A stretch of 64,000 bases of DNA from JBBSAT01 sp044223665 (lineage in GTDB: Bacteria; Myxococcota_A; Polyangia; Polyangiales; Sandaracinaceae), in NCBI GenBank assembly GCA_044223665.1, contig JBGALT010000015.1:1-64000 (forward strand), in the 5' to 3' direction. Below, piece after piece: positions 27,810 through 35,153 of this stretch. The position numbers and the translations under genes are program-made. Each line of letters begins with the position of its first letter. Positions within the stretch are counted from its first letter, which is position 1. The notes beneath the pieces were generated by a model. The model saw only the letters and a list, made by a program, of their open reading frames with translations, made no database searches and was not told where the DNA came from.

Positions 27810-27876
27810 CCGCCCGTCACGGTCCGTCGGGGCCCTCGGCCTTGCCTTCCGGCGCGCCCTCCGTTAGGCGCGTCGG

Positions 27877-29028
27877 GTGACCGCCATCGATCCGAGCGCG
27901 CTGCGCCCGCACTACCGCGCCTTCGTCCGCGAGGGACGCATCCTCCTCACGGGACACTCGCACCAGGCTTGGCCCGACGTCGCCCGCGAGGGCGTGCTGC
28001 GCGCGTTCACCGACGCCGCCGACCACGTGGACGACAAGTGGGAGGCGGCGTTCGCAGCAGCGGACCGGCTGCGCGCCGGCGTCGCAGAGCGAATCGGGGC
28101 CCGGCCCGACGAGATCGCGCTCGGCGCGAGCACGCACGAGCTGGTCGCCCGGTTCCTCTCCTCGGTCGATCTGCGCTCCCGCCCTCGCATCGTGACGACG
28201 CGCGGCGAGTTCCACTCGGCCCACCGGCAGCTGACGCGCCTCTCGGAGGAAGGTCTCGACGTGCGCATGGTCGACGTGGCCCCGATCGCCACCCTCGCCG
28301 AGCGCCTGGCGTCCGAGATCGACGAGCGAACGGCGGCGGTCCTCGTCTCGAGCGTCCTGTTCGAGACCTCGTCGATCGTGCCCGGGATCGCCCAGCTCGC
28401 CGCGAGGGCGCGCGCGGTGGGCGCCGAGCTCCTGGTGGACGCCTACCACGCGTTCGGCGTCGTGCCCTTCTCGGTGGACGAGCTCGGTGGCGACGTCTTC
28501 GTCGTGGCCGGCGGCTACAAGTACGCGCAGTGGGGTGAGGGGTGCTGCTTTCTGCGCGTTCCCCCGGGGTGCGTGCGCCGGCCCGTCTACACCGGCTGGT
28601 TCAGCGACTTCGCCCACTTGGCGGCCCCGCGCGACGGCGGGCGCATCGGGTACGGCCCGCGCGGCGCCGATCGGTTCGCCGGCAGCACGTACGACCCGAC
28701 CAGCCACTATCGCGCCGTGGCGGTGCTCGACTTCTTCGACCAACGAGAGCTGAGCCTCGCGCGTCTCCGGGAGCTCTCGCTGCGGCAGACGCAGCGTCTT
28801 CTCGATGGTCTCGGCGACCTCGACGTCGCGACGCCACGAGAGCCTTCCCTCCGCGGGGGCTTCGTGGCCATTCGCCACCCACGGGCCGGGGCGCTGGTCG
28901 CGGCGCTGCGCGACGAGGGCGTGCTGACGGACGCGCGGGGTGAGCTGCTCCGGCTGGGCCCGGCGCCTTACGTGACCGATGCCGAGCTGGATCACGCGCT
29001 CGCGGTCCTGCGCCAGCTCACCCGATGA
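27877..29028 (+). CDS. class V aminotransferase-fold PLP enzyme, kynureninase-like
   Basis: A 383-residue PLP-dependent enzyme of fold type I. It starts with GTG after AGGCGCG. The N-terminal GHSHQAWPDVAREGVLRAF and DKWEAAFAAADRLR, with the DxWE-type segment, match kynureninase-type proteins. The PLP-binding Asp lies in LLVDAYHAFGVVPF and the Schiff-base lysine in VAGGYKYAQWGEG (Lys215). The C-terminal domain has RHPRAGALVAALRDEGVLTD. Kynureninase cleaves kynurenine in tryptophan breakdown, but no other gene of that pathway is nearby, so the substrate should be left open (cysteine desulfurase-like or isopenicillin-epimerase-like roles are possible). Followed by the MerC-domain gene on the same strand. 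Confidence 0.8.
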   Translation: MTAIDPSALRPHYRAFVREGRILLTGHSHQAWPDVAREGVLRAFTDAADHVDDKWEAAFAAADRLRAGVAERIGARPDEIALGASTHELVARFLSSVDLRSRPRIVTTRGEFHSAHRQLTRLSEEGLDVRMVDVAPIATLAERLASEIDERTAAVLVSSVLFETSSIVPGIAQLAARARAVGAELLVDAYHAFGVVPFSVDELGGDVFVVAGGYKYAQWGEGCCFLRVPPGCVRRPVYTGWFSDFAHLAAPRDGGRIGYGPRGADRFAGSTYDPTSHYRAVAVLDFFDQRELSLARLRELSLRQTQRLLDGLGDLDVATPREPSLRGGFVAIRHPRAGALVAALRDEGVLTDARGELLRLGPAPYVTDAELDHALAVLRQLTR

Positions 29029-29083
29029 ACGATCCTGTCGCAGTCGTGTTGCAGAAGCAGGCGACGCGTGTTTGACTGTCCGA

Positions 29084-29530
29084 GTGAGCGCGGTCGTGAC
29101 CCAGCCCAGTGAGAAGACGACCTCGGCGTCCGAAGCCAGTGACGCCGAGGCGGGCCAGGGCCTCTTCGACAAGCTCGGCATCGGCGTCTCGCTGACGTGC
29201 GCGGTGCACTGCGTGATCACGGCGCTCGTCTCGCTCCTGCCGACCCTCGGCTTCAGCGCGGCGACGGGCGAGGCGATGGAGTGGCTGGAGCTGCCGCTGC
29301 TGCTCGGCGCGCTCGGCATCGGCTTGTTCGCGCTCGTCCGACCGTACCTGCACGAGCACAAGAACGTGATGCCGGTGGTCCTCTTCTCGATCGGGATGAT
29401 CTCGATCGTGCTCAGCCGCTTCGCGCCGGGTCTCTACGAGACGGTCCTCACCGTCGTCGGTATCGCCTTCGTCGCGACGGCGCACGTGGTGAACCTGCGC
29501 CTGCACGCGGTTCACCACGTTCCGCACTGA
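29084..29530 (+). CDS. MerC-domain membrane protein
   Basis: About 148 residues. Start is uncertain between two in-frame GTGs (29084 and 29096); neither has a strong ribosome site. After ~30 polar residues the protein has four hydrophobic helices. The first carries the MerC-type paired cysteines in SLTCAVHCVITALVSLLP, the metal-relay motif. A conserved-looking His-rich end (LRLHAVHHVPH) may also bind metal. MerC proteins take up mercuric ions in mer operons, but stand-alone members without mer genes are widespread and may handle zinc or other metals. No mer operon is here. Convergent with the Cys-rich gene downstream. Confidence 0.8.
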   Translation: MSAVVTQPSEKTTSASEASDAEAGQGLFDKLGIGVSLTCAVHCVITALVSLLPTLGFSAATGEAMEWLELPLLLGALGIGLFALVRPYLHEHKNVMPVVLFSIGMISIVLSRFAPGLYETVLTVVGIAFVATAHVVNLRLHAVHHVPH

Positions 29531-29548
29531 TTCGGCTCGCGGCCGGTC

Positions 29549-29584
29549 CTCACCGAATCGCCGCCGAGGCGACGACTCGGTGAG
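29549..29584. terminator. bidirectional hairpin between convergent genes
   Basis: CTCACCGA (29549-29556) pairs with TCGGTGAG (29577-29584), and inside it TCGCC pairs with GGCGA. It lies midway between two stop codons 67 bases apart. No T-run on either side. Confidence 0.5.
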
Positions 29585-29597
29585 ACCGACGCCACGA

Positions 29598-30761
29598 TCA
29601 GCGCGCCGAGGCCGACGCGCTCGCGGACATCGAGACCGACACGTTCACCGACACCGAGATGCTCGCGCTCGCGTTGGCGATCGCGCCGGCGGCCGCCGTC
29701 GCGCAGACGACCGCGTTGATGCCGGCCGCTGCGGCCGACTGCGGGATCTGGGGCGCCGTGCGGACGATCTCGGCACCCGCCGTGCGGAGGCGCTCGACGC
29801 GCGTGCGGATCGCGAGGATCTGGCTGATGCCGTCACGGATGGCGGCCTGGACGCGGGCGAGGCGAGCCTGGCCCTCGGCGTCGAGCCCGGCGCTCATCGT
29901 CACGTGGGTCTCGCCGGGCGTGCAACGGGCCTGGGCCTCGACGTGCGCATCGCACGAGGCGCGGCAGCGCGCGCTCGCCGTCGGCCGGCGAATGGTGCCG
30001 GTGCAGTAGGGCTCGCGGAATTCGACCGAGCAGCCGCCGCGGCACTCGCCGGTGCAGCTCGCCTGCGCGTCGGCCACGCACGAGCCGTGGCAGGTGCCGT
30101 CGCAGCGGCCCGCGCAGCTGCCGTCGGCGTTGCGCGCCGAGCACGTGCCCTCGCAGGAGCCTTCGCACGTCCCCGAGCACGTCGCGTCGACCTGTACCGC
30201 GCAGCGGCCCGTGCACGTCGCGTCGCAGTGGCCGCGCAGCTCGCCGCCCTCGCACGTCAGCTGCACCGAGCCGGGGTCGACGTGCGCTTCGCACTCCGCC
30301 ATGCAGCTCGCGTACGCATCGACCGAGACCTCGCAGTGCGGCGGGCGCGCGTCGACCTGGAAGTCCGCGTGCGCCGAGTCGCGCAGGGCCGCCATCTCGG
30401 AGCGCAGGCGCCCGTCCACCGTGCTGCACAGCTGCTCGAGATCGGCACCGTTGGCCTGCATCTCGGCATCGCTCATGCCCAGCGCGCGACCCGTCACCTG
30501 GCAAGCGTTGAGGAGATCGCGCTGGATGCCCATCGCGGCGTCCTGCCAGGCGATCGTCGCCGCGAAGAACGCCTCGAGCTTGGCCGCCGCGTTGGTAGCG
30601 CCGAAGTCGCCGTTGCAGCTGGCCATGCTCACGGACTCACCGCCGCTCCCTCCGCCGCCGCCGCCGCCGCCGCCACCGCCGCCCCCGCGACCGCGCGGCA
30701 CGCATCCCGCGGCAAGCAGACCCACGCACAGACTCCCGACCCCGATGTAGACGCTTCGCAT
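29598..30761 (-). CDS. Cys-rich lipoprotein with polyglycine linker
   Basis: A 387-residue lipoprotein starting MRSVYIGVGSLCVGLLAAGC. Directly after the lipid cysteine is a run of 13 glycines, then a helical domain (NAAAKLEAFFAATIAWQDA). Residues ~150-270 form a dense Cys-rich block with repeats of the type CxGxCxGxC (TCSGTCEGSCEGTCSARNAD, CDGTCHGSC), the kind seen in myxobacterial surface proteins. The C-terminus has a helix (ARVQAAIRDGISQILAIRTR) and ends in an alternating Ser/Val/Ala tail (SISVSVNVSVSMSASASASA). The tail could form a beta-rich assembly element; function is unknown. A start ATG was preferred over longer upstream readings because the signal peptide begins there. Confidence 0.82.
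   Translation of the reverse strand: MRSVYIGVGSLCVGLLAAGCVPRGRGGGGGGGGGGGGGSGGESVSMASCNGDFGATNAAAKLEAFFAATIAWQDAAMGIQRDLLNACQVTGRALGMSDAEMQANGADLEQLCSTVDGRLRSEMAALRDSAHADFQVDARPPHCEVSVDAYASCMAECEAHVDPGSVQLTCEGGELRGHCDATCTGRCAVQVDATCSGTCEGSCEGTCSARNADGSCAGRCDGTCHGSCVADAQASCTGECRGGCSVEFREPYCTGTIRRPTASARCRASCDAHVEAQARCTPGETHVTMSAGLDAEGQARLARVQAAIRDGISQILAIRTRVERLRTAGAEIVRTAPQIPQSAAAAGINAVVCATAAAGAIANASASISVSVNVSVSMSASASASAR
30652..30684. repeat. (CCG)n trinucleotide repeat coding polyglycine
   Basis: An almost uninterrupted CCG triplet run on the plus strand. It encodes the polyglycine linker of the minus-strand lipoprotein, so copy-number change would lengthen or shorten the linker without a frameshift. 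Confidence 0.8.
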
Positions 30762-30934
30762 GGCGCGGACACTAACGCGAAATCGTCCGAACGGGGATCC
30801 TCCGCCGCAGCGCCGGATCTTCGCCCCGCCTGTCCGGTCGCCGAGCGCGACGTCGGCGTGAGGGGCGCCGCGGGTCGATGCGCGTGAGTCGGGCCATTGC
30901 CGAATCACGAGCGCTCATCTAGAACGACCGACCG

Positions 30935-31335
30935 ATGTCGGAGCCGCCCTCGGGAGCACCACCCAAGTCCTCGAGCCGCCCGCCACCGGGCGCGACCTCG
31001 ACCGCGCCGAAGCGTTCTACGTCGGCGTCCTCGGGCTCACGCTCACGCGGCGCCACCTCGACGAGCGCGGGCGGCCGCGCGCGTTCTGGCTCGCCATCGG
31101 CAGCGGCTTCCTCGCCGTCGAGCGCGCCGAGCGTGCCGAGCCCACGCGCGCCGACGACACGCCCGGCTGGCACTGCATCGCGCTCGCGATTCCGATCGAG
31201 GCCCGCGAGGCCTGGCGGGCGCGGCTCGCCGAGAAGGGGTTTCCCGTCGAGCACGAGACGGCCTACACGCTCTACGTCCGCGATCCCGAGGGCGCCGTGG
31301 TCGCGCTGAGCCACCACCCGCTCTCGATCACCGGC
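30935..31335 (+). pseudogene. VOC (glyoxalase/bleomycin-resistance) domain with no start codon
   Basis: The frame clearly encodes a VOC-superfamily domain: GRDLDRAEAFYVGVLGLTLT, then GRPRAFWLAIGSGFLAVERA, WHCIALAIPIEA and a final TLYVRDPEGAVVALSHHPL, the usual end of such proteins. VOC proteins bind metal and act as glyoxalases, dioxygenases or drug-binding proteins. Between the upstream stop (TGA at 30859) and position 31297 this frame has no ATG, GTG or TTG. The only ATG in place, at 30935, is one base out of frame. One missing base just after that ATG would restore the N-terminus. After the domain the frame continues without a stop into the SGNH hydrolase. Either a frameshift lesion, a sequencing error, or a fused gene. 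Confidence 0.55.
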
Positions 31336-32088
31336 GTGCGAGACGAGAGTGCCGATCCCGCGGCCACGCCCGCGGGCGGGACGGCGCGGCTCGCCGCTCT
31401 CGTCTCTCTCTCCGCCGTTCTTCTCGCGCTCGTGGCGGGCGGCTCCGTCGCGTCCGCGCAGCGACGCCCGCCGCCCGCGAGCCCCGACGACGTGCTGCTC
31501 GTCGGCTCGTCGTCGGTGGACGGCGCGTTCGGGCGCCTGATCGAGAGCGAGCTCGAGCACACGGGCATGCACGTCGGCCGCGTCGGGCACCCGGCGACCG
31601 GCCTGGCTCGGCCCGACTACTTCGACTGGAACGCCGAGATCGAGCGGCTCGGGGACCTCCATGCGCTTCGCGGCGTGCTGGTGCTGCTCGGCGGCAACGA
31701 CACCCAACCGCTTCGGCTGACCGACGACGAGGCGCGCGCCGAAGGCCACCACGCGATCCGCTGGGCCGACGAGCAGCGATGGCGGGCCCTCTACGCCGCC
31801 CGCGTGACCCGCTTCGTCGATGGCCTCTGTACGGCCGGCGCGACGCGCGTCCTGGTGGTGCTGCCCACCGATGGCGCGATCGAGAGCTGGTCGGATCGCG
31901 TGCACCGCGTGCAGGAGGCACAGATCGACGGCACGCGTGCCTCGCGCTGTGGCGCCATCGTGGATCCGCGCGCAGTCTCGACGCGCGACGAGCGCTCGAC
32001 CGTCGACGGCGTTCACCTCTCGCGACGCGGATCGCGCGCGGTGTGGGAGCTCATCGCCCCGATCGTGCAGCGCGCGCTCGCCGGCTGA
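31336..32088 (+). CDS. SGNH hydrolase of the DUF459 type, secreted
   Basis: About 250 residues from the GTG at 31336 (an earlier GTG at 31297 falls inside the VOC domain end). A hydrophobic export segment (ARLAALVSLSAVLLALVAGG) is followed by a cleavage-like ASAQ. The SGNH blocks are present: block I DDVLLVGSSS with nucleophile near Ser59, the family-specific TGLARPDYFDWNAEI, block III VLVLLGGNDTQ, and block V STVDGVHLSRRG supplying Asp and His. These residues fit an esterase or acyltransferase working on cell-wall or polysaccharide substituents in the periplasm. Its upstream frame is continuous with the VOC domain, so the true start or a fusion is uncertain. Confidence 0.8.
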   Translation: MRDESADPAATPAGGTARLAALVSLSAVLLALVAGGSVASAQRRPPPASPDDVLLVGSSSVDGAFGRLIESELEHTGMHVGRVGHPATGLARPDYFDWNAEIERLGDLHALRGVLVLLGGNDTQPLRLTDDEARAEGHHAIRWADEQRWRALYAARVTRFVDGLCTAGATRVLVVLPTDGAIESWSDRVHRVQEAQIDGTRASRCGAIVDPRAVSTRDERSTVDGVHLSRRGSRAVWELIAPIVQRALAG

Positions 32089-32162
32089 CCGCCCACACAC
32101 GACGCGCCCGCACCCGCGACGGCTCCGCGCGGCGCCCGACGCGTCCTGCGTGGGTCTCGCGC

Positions 32163-33380
32163 CTACGGACAGCCCATCCCGTCGTCACCCGGGATGACGA
32201 ACAGGACGTCCTCGGTGCCGATCCGGCTGCGACTCGCGTCACGGAACACCACCCGCGCGGGCACCTCGCGCCGCATCGTGCTGGGCGGCAGCCGCGAGCC
32301 GTCGACGGTGATCGTGTACGTGAGGCGGGTGCCCGGCACCACGCCCGCGAACGTGTTGCCCGAGATCCCGGCCACGTTGCTCATCGGGTCGGCGCGGCTC
32401 GCCGTCACGGCGACGACCAGCTCTCGCGCATCGAACCGATCCCCGGCCACGTCCTCGACCTCGGCGGACACGTCGAGCGGGACGTCGCGGGCCAGCGTCT
32501 CGAGCGCGTTCACGATGTCCTGGCCGATCCGGTCGCCCGCGTTGCCGATGTCGAAGACGAGCGGGCTGTGGTGCGTGTCGACGTCGGTGACGAGCTGCCG
32601 CAGGTGGTCGATCGGCGTCGGGCGCCCCGGATCGCTCGCGCCGAGGCCGATGACCGTGACCTCGAGGCCGCGTAGCGCCGCCACCGCTTCGGAGTACGTG
32701 TGGGGCGTCGCCGGGCTCGTGAACGAGTAGCTCGCGACCGGGGCCACGCCGGGCGGCCCGTTGTGCATGGGAGCGTCGGTCACGAGCAGCACCGTGCGGA
32801 ACGCGTCGGCGCGGAAGCACGCGCCACCGGCGCCGCCCATCGGGCACCCGAACGAGGGATCGATGAACGGCGCGAGCCCCGCGCCCGTTCCCACCTGGAA
32901 GAGCGCCTCGACGTCCGCTTCGGGATCGTCGAGGTTTCCCCAGCTCGGGATGTTCTGGAACGTGGTCGCGAGGGTCTCCACGTCGGTCGTGATCGGAGAG
33001 CGCAGCTCGTAGGGCTTGACGCCCGAGCTGGGCCTGCCGTGCGGCAGGACCGGGAACTCGCCGAAGAACGCGAGGCCGAACGCGGCATCGGGGATGGCCT
33101 GGCGCACACCGGGCACGACGACGTCGCGCAGGCCTCGTCGCACGTTGTCGATCTCGTCGCGCATGCTGCCGGTCGCGTCGATCACGAACATCACGTCGAC
33201 GACCTGGAGCGTCGCCGGAATCGAGAAGTCCGCCGCCACCGGCCCTCCCGTCGGGGGCACGTCGATGCAGCGAGGCGGCATCCCGGCGTCCATCCCGGCA
33301 TCGGTTCCTGCATCACGGCCCGCGTCGACGTCGGCGTCCGGCGTCTCGAGGCCCGTCTTCGCACCGCATCCGGCGATCGT
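32163..33380 (-). CDS. vWA-domain lipoprotein, 5' end lost (copy A)
   Basis: About 405 residues remain. The lipobox region TIAGCGAKTGLETPDADV is followed by an Asp/Ala/Gly linker and a von Willebrand A domain with its metal site in VMFVIDATGSMRDEIDNVRR. It resembles copy B in order and spacing, including a Cys-rich FGCPMGGAGGACFRADAF segment. The C-terminus is VVFRDASRSRIGTEDVLFVI...GMGCP. No start codon or signal peptide of its own remains: upstream, the frame enters the 3' part of copy B out of register. So the gene is probably not expressed correctly. The start given is the first base past the junction. Metal-dependent adhesion is the usual vWA role. Confidence 0.7.
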   Translation of the reverse strand, partial: TIAGCGAKTGLETPDADVDAGRDAGTDAGMDAGMPPRCIDVPPTGGPVAADFSIPATLQVVDVMFVIDATGSMRDEIDNVRRGLRDVVVPGVRQAIPDAAFGLAFFGEFPVLPHGRPSSGVKPYELRSPITTDVETLATTFQNIPSWGNLDDPEADVEALFQVGTGAGLAPFIDPSFGCPMGGAGGACFRADAFRTVLLVTDAPMHNGPPGVAPVASYSFTSPATPHTYSEAVAALRGLEVTVIGLGASDPGRPTPIDHLRQLVTDVDTHHSPLVFDIGNAGDRIGQDIVNALETLARDVPLDVSAEVEDVAGDRFDARELVVAVTASRADPMSNVAGISGNTFAGVVPGTRLTYTITVDGSRLPPSTMRREVPARVVFRDASRSRIGTEDVLFVIPGDDGMGCP

Positions 33381-34635
33381 GGCGCCCGATGCGGGTACGA
33401 CGGTCGCCTCGGAACACCACCTGGAGCTGGAAGTGCTGCGGCCCGACGCCCGGCGCGACGGAGCCGTTGCGGAGCGTGAGCTGGAAGACCACGCGCGTAC
33501 CGGTGCGCACCTGCCGGAACACGCCCGCGGCGACGTCGATCGACTCGACACCGTCGGCCGGCTCCGCGCGCAGCGGCGTGACCGCCTGGACGAAGTCTCG
33601 TGGGTCGACGCCGTCGCCTGGCATCGGATCGACGAGCGCGGTGTCGATGTCGAAGCGGATCACGTTCGCGAGCGTGGTGATCGCCTCGACCACGCTCGAC
33701 GAGAGCGCCTCGCCGTGCACGCCGATGTCGAACACGAGCGGGCGCCCGAGGTCGTCGAGCGCGTCGGTGTCGGTCGCGACGCGGTTCAGCTCCGCGCGCG
33801 CGCCTCCGTCGATGCCCGAGAACAGGCCCATCACCCGCACGCCTCGGCCATCGAGCACCGAGAGCGCGTCGGCGTAGCGGTGCGGCGTGACGCTGCGGAG
33901 CAGCTCCGGGCAGTCGTCGGCGAAGAGGTTCGTGCCGCCCGGCCCCTCGTGCCAGAAGTCGTCGGTGAAGAGCAGGATCACGGGCAGCGCGTCGTTGCGG
34001 AAGCACGCGTAGCCGAAGCCGCCCTCGGGGCAGCCGAAGCTCGACGCGATGAAGCTGCCGAGCCCCTCGCCGGTCACGGTCTGGTAGAGCGCCTCGACCT
34101 GCGCCTCCGGCGGATCGCCACCGTTCGAGACGCCGATGGCGTTCACGGCCGTCTGCACGCGCGCGAGATCGCTCGTGACGGGGAGGACGAGGTTGTACGG
34201 GTGGTCCTCGCCCGTGCCGCAGGCCCGGACCGGGAAGTCGGCGAAGGTCGCGACGCCGAGCTCCGAGTCGGGGATCGCGGCGCTGATGCCGGGCGCGATC
34301 GTGTCGCGGAGCTCTGCCTGGATGTGGCCGATCTCCTGGCTCATCGAGCCGGTGACGTCGATGAGGAACACGACGTCGGCGCGCCCGAGCTCGACCTGCG
34401 TGTCGAGGGGCAGCTCCACCGGTCCCGCGTCGGGGTCGAGCTCGACACAGGGCAAGAACGCATCGAGCCCGACGTCCACACCGGCATCGCGCGGCCCGGT
34501 GTCGGAGCCGGCGTCGAGGCCCGCGTCGAGGTTCGCGTCCGGGACGTCCAGCCCCGTCTTGGCGCCGCACCCCGCCAGCAGCGCCGCGGTCATCGACAGC
34601 CACGTCACGGAAGCAAGGATCCGAGACCGCTCCAC
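33313..34635 (-). CDS. vWA-domain lipoprotein, C-terminus replaced by out-of-frame tail (copy B)
   Basis: A 440-residue frame starting with GTG. The signal MERSRILASVTWLSMTAALL ends in lipobox AGC (Cys23), then GAKTGLDVPDANLDAGLDAG. The vWA metal site is DVVFLIDVTGSMSQEIGHIQ. FGCPEGGFGYACFRND matches a Cys-bearing loop in copy A. Up to VVFRGDRRTRIG it follows the paralogue; the last ~23 residues (RHDRRMRCEDGPRDAG...) are an artefact of the junction and run through copy A's lipobox region in another frame. About 17 native residues are lost, which may not destroy the vWA domain. The ribosome site GGGAGG abuts the GTG, so the true start could differ. Confidence 0.75.
   Translation of the reverse strand: MERSRILASVTWLSMTAALLAGCGAKTGLDVPDANLDAGLDAGSDTGPRDAGVDVGLDAFLPCVELDPDAGPVELPLDTQVELGRADVVFLIDVTGSMSQEIGHIQAELRDTIAPGISAAIPDSELGVATFADFPVRACGTGEDHPYNLVLPVTSDLARVQTAVNAIGVSNGGDPPEAQVEALYQTVTGEGLGSFIASSFGCPEGGFGYACFRNDALPVILLFTDDFWHEGPGGTNLFADDCPELLRSVTPHRYADALSVLDGRGVRVMGLFSGIDGGARAELNRVATDTDALDDLGRPLVFDIGVHGEALSSSVVEAITTLANVIRFDIDTALVDPMPGDGVDPRDFVQAVTPLRAEPADGVESIDVAAGVFRQVRTGTRVVFQLTLRNGSVAPGVGPQHFQLQVVFRGDRRTRIGRHDRRMRCEDGPRDAGRRRRRGP
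33380..33395 (-). other. deletion junction fusing two vWA paralogues
   Basis: Copy B matches its paralogue to VVFRGDRRTRIG and then diverges; copy A becomes recognisable at TIAGCGAKTG a few codons later in another frame. The 3' end of B, the intergenic region and the start of A are missing between these points. Confidence 0.65.
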
Positions 34636-34742
34636 CTCCCATTCGTAGCGCTCGCGCGCGAGGCCGTCGAGACGCGGAGATGGCGGGCTCTCGAACCTCC
34701 CCCATCGCCCGCGTCGCGCGACGATTCCGGGCTCCCGGAGGA

Positions 34743-35153
34743 TCAGGGCGCGCTGGCGCTGCCGGTGACGATCGCGAGGCGGAGCGCACCGGGAACCTGG
34801 GTGACCCGCAGGTCCACCACCCCGGCGTGGCGGAGCAGCGTGCAGACGCGCTCGATCGCGACCGGTCGGAGGCGACGCGTGCGCGAGAGGACGTGCCCCA
34901 AGAGCCCTTGATCGGCCACCGGGGCGACGACGATCAAGCGCTCGGTGCTGGCCGCCCCGCCGAGGCCCGCGGCGAACGACTCGATGCTCGAGGCGTCGAG
35001 CGTCGCGATCGTGGCGCTCGCGCCCTCCCCTTCCCCGGCGGGCGTGACCGCGGGCGGAAGGGGCAGCTCGATCGGCGCCGCGCGCAGCACGCGGGCGCGC
35101 ATCGGCTCGCTTCCCAGGGCGCGGCCCAGCGCCGCCGCGAGCGCCGCGCTCAC
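34743..35153 (-). CDS. hypothetical protein, coupled to CorC gene
   Basis: A 136-residue protein starting with GTG. It has an Ala-rich helical N-terminus, a Pro-rich middle and a C-terminal part with alternating strands (STERLIVVAPVADQG; DLRVTQVPGALRLAIVTG) separated by RTRRLRPVAIERVCTLLRHA. The C-terminal order faintly recalls the end of Rossmann-fold methyltransferases, but no SAM-binding glycine loop is present. Its start overlaps the stop of the upstream CorC-type gene (GTGA), so the two are translationally coupled. No function can be assigned. Confidence 0.55.
   Translation of the reverse strand: MSAALAAALGRALGSEPMRARVLRAAPIELPLPPAVTPAGEGEGASATIATLDASSIESFAAGLGGAASTERLIVVAPVADQGLLGHVLSRTRRLRPVAIERVCTLLRHAGVVDLRVTQVPGALRLAIVTGSASAP

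Noticed and set aside
29029..29083. Possible Zur or Fur box upstream of the MerC gene (inverted GTCGC and GCGAC)
   Set aside because: Half-sites are short, far apart and lack the AT-rich core of Fur-family operators.
27877..29530. Calling the kynureninase-like and MerC genes a metabolic operon
   Set aside because: There is a 55-base gap without a ribosome site for a coupled start, and no functional link is known.
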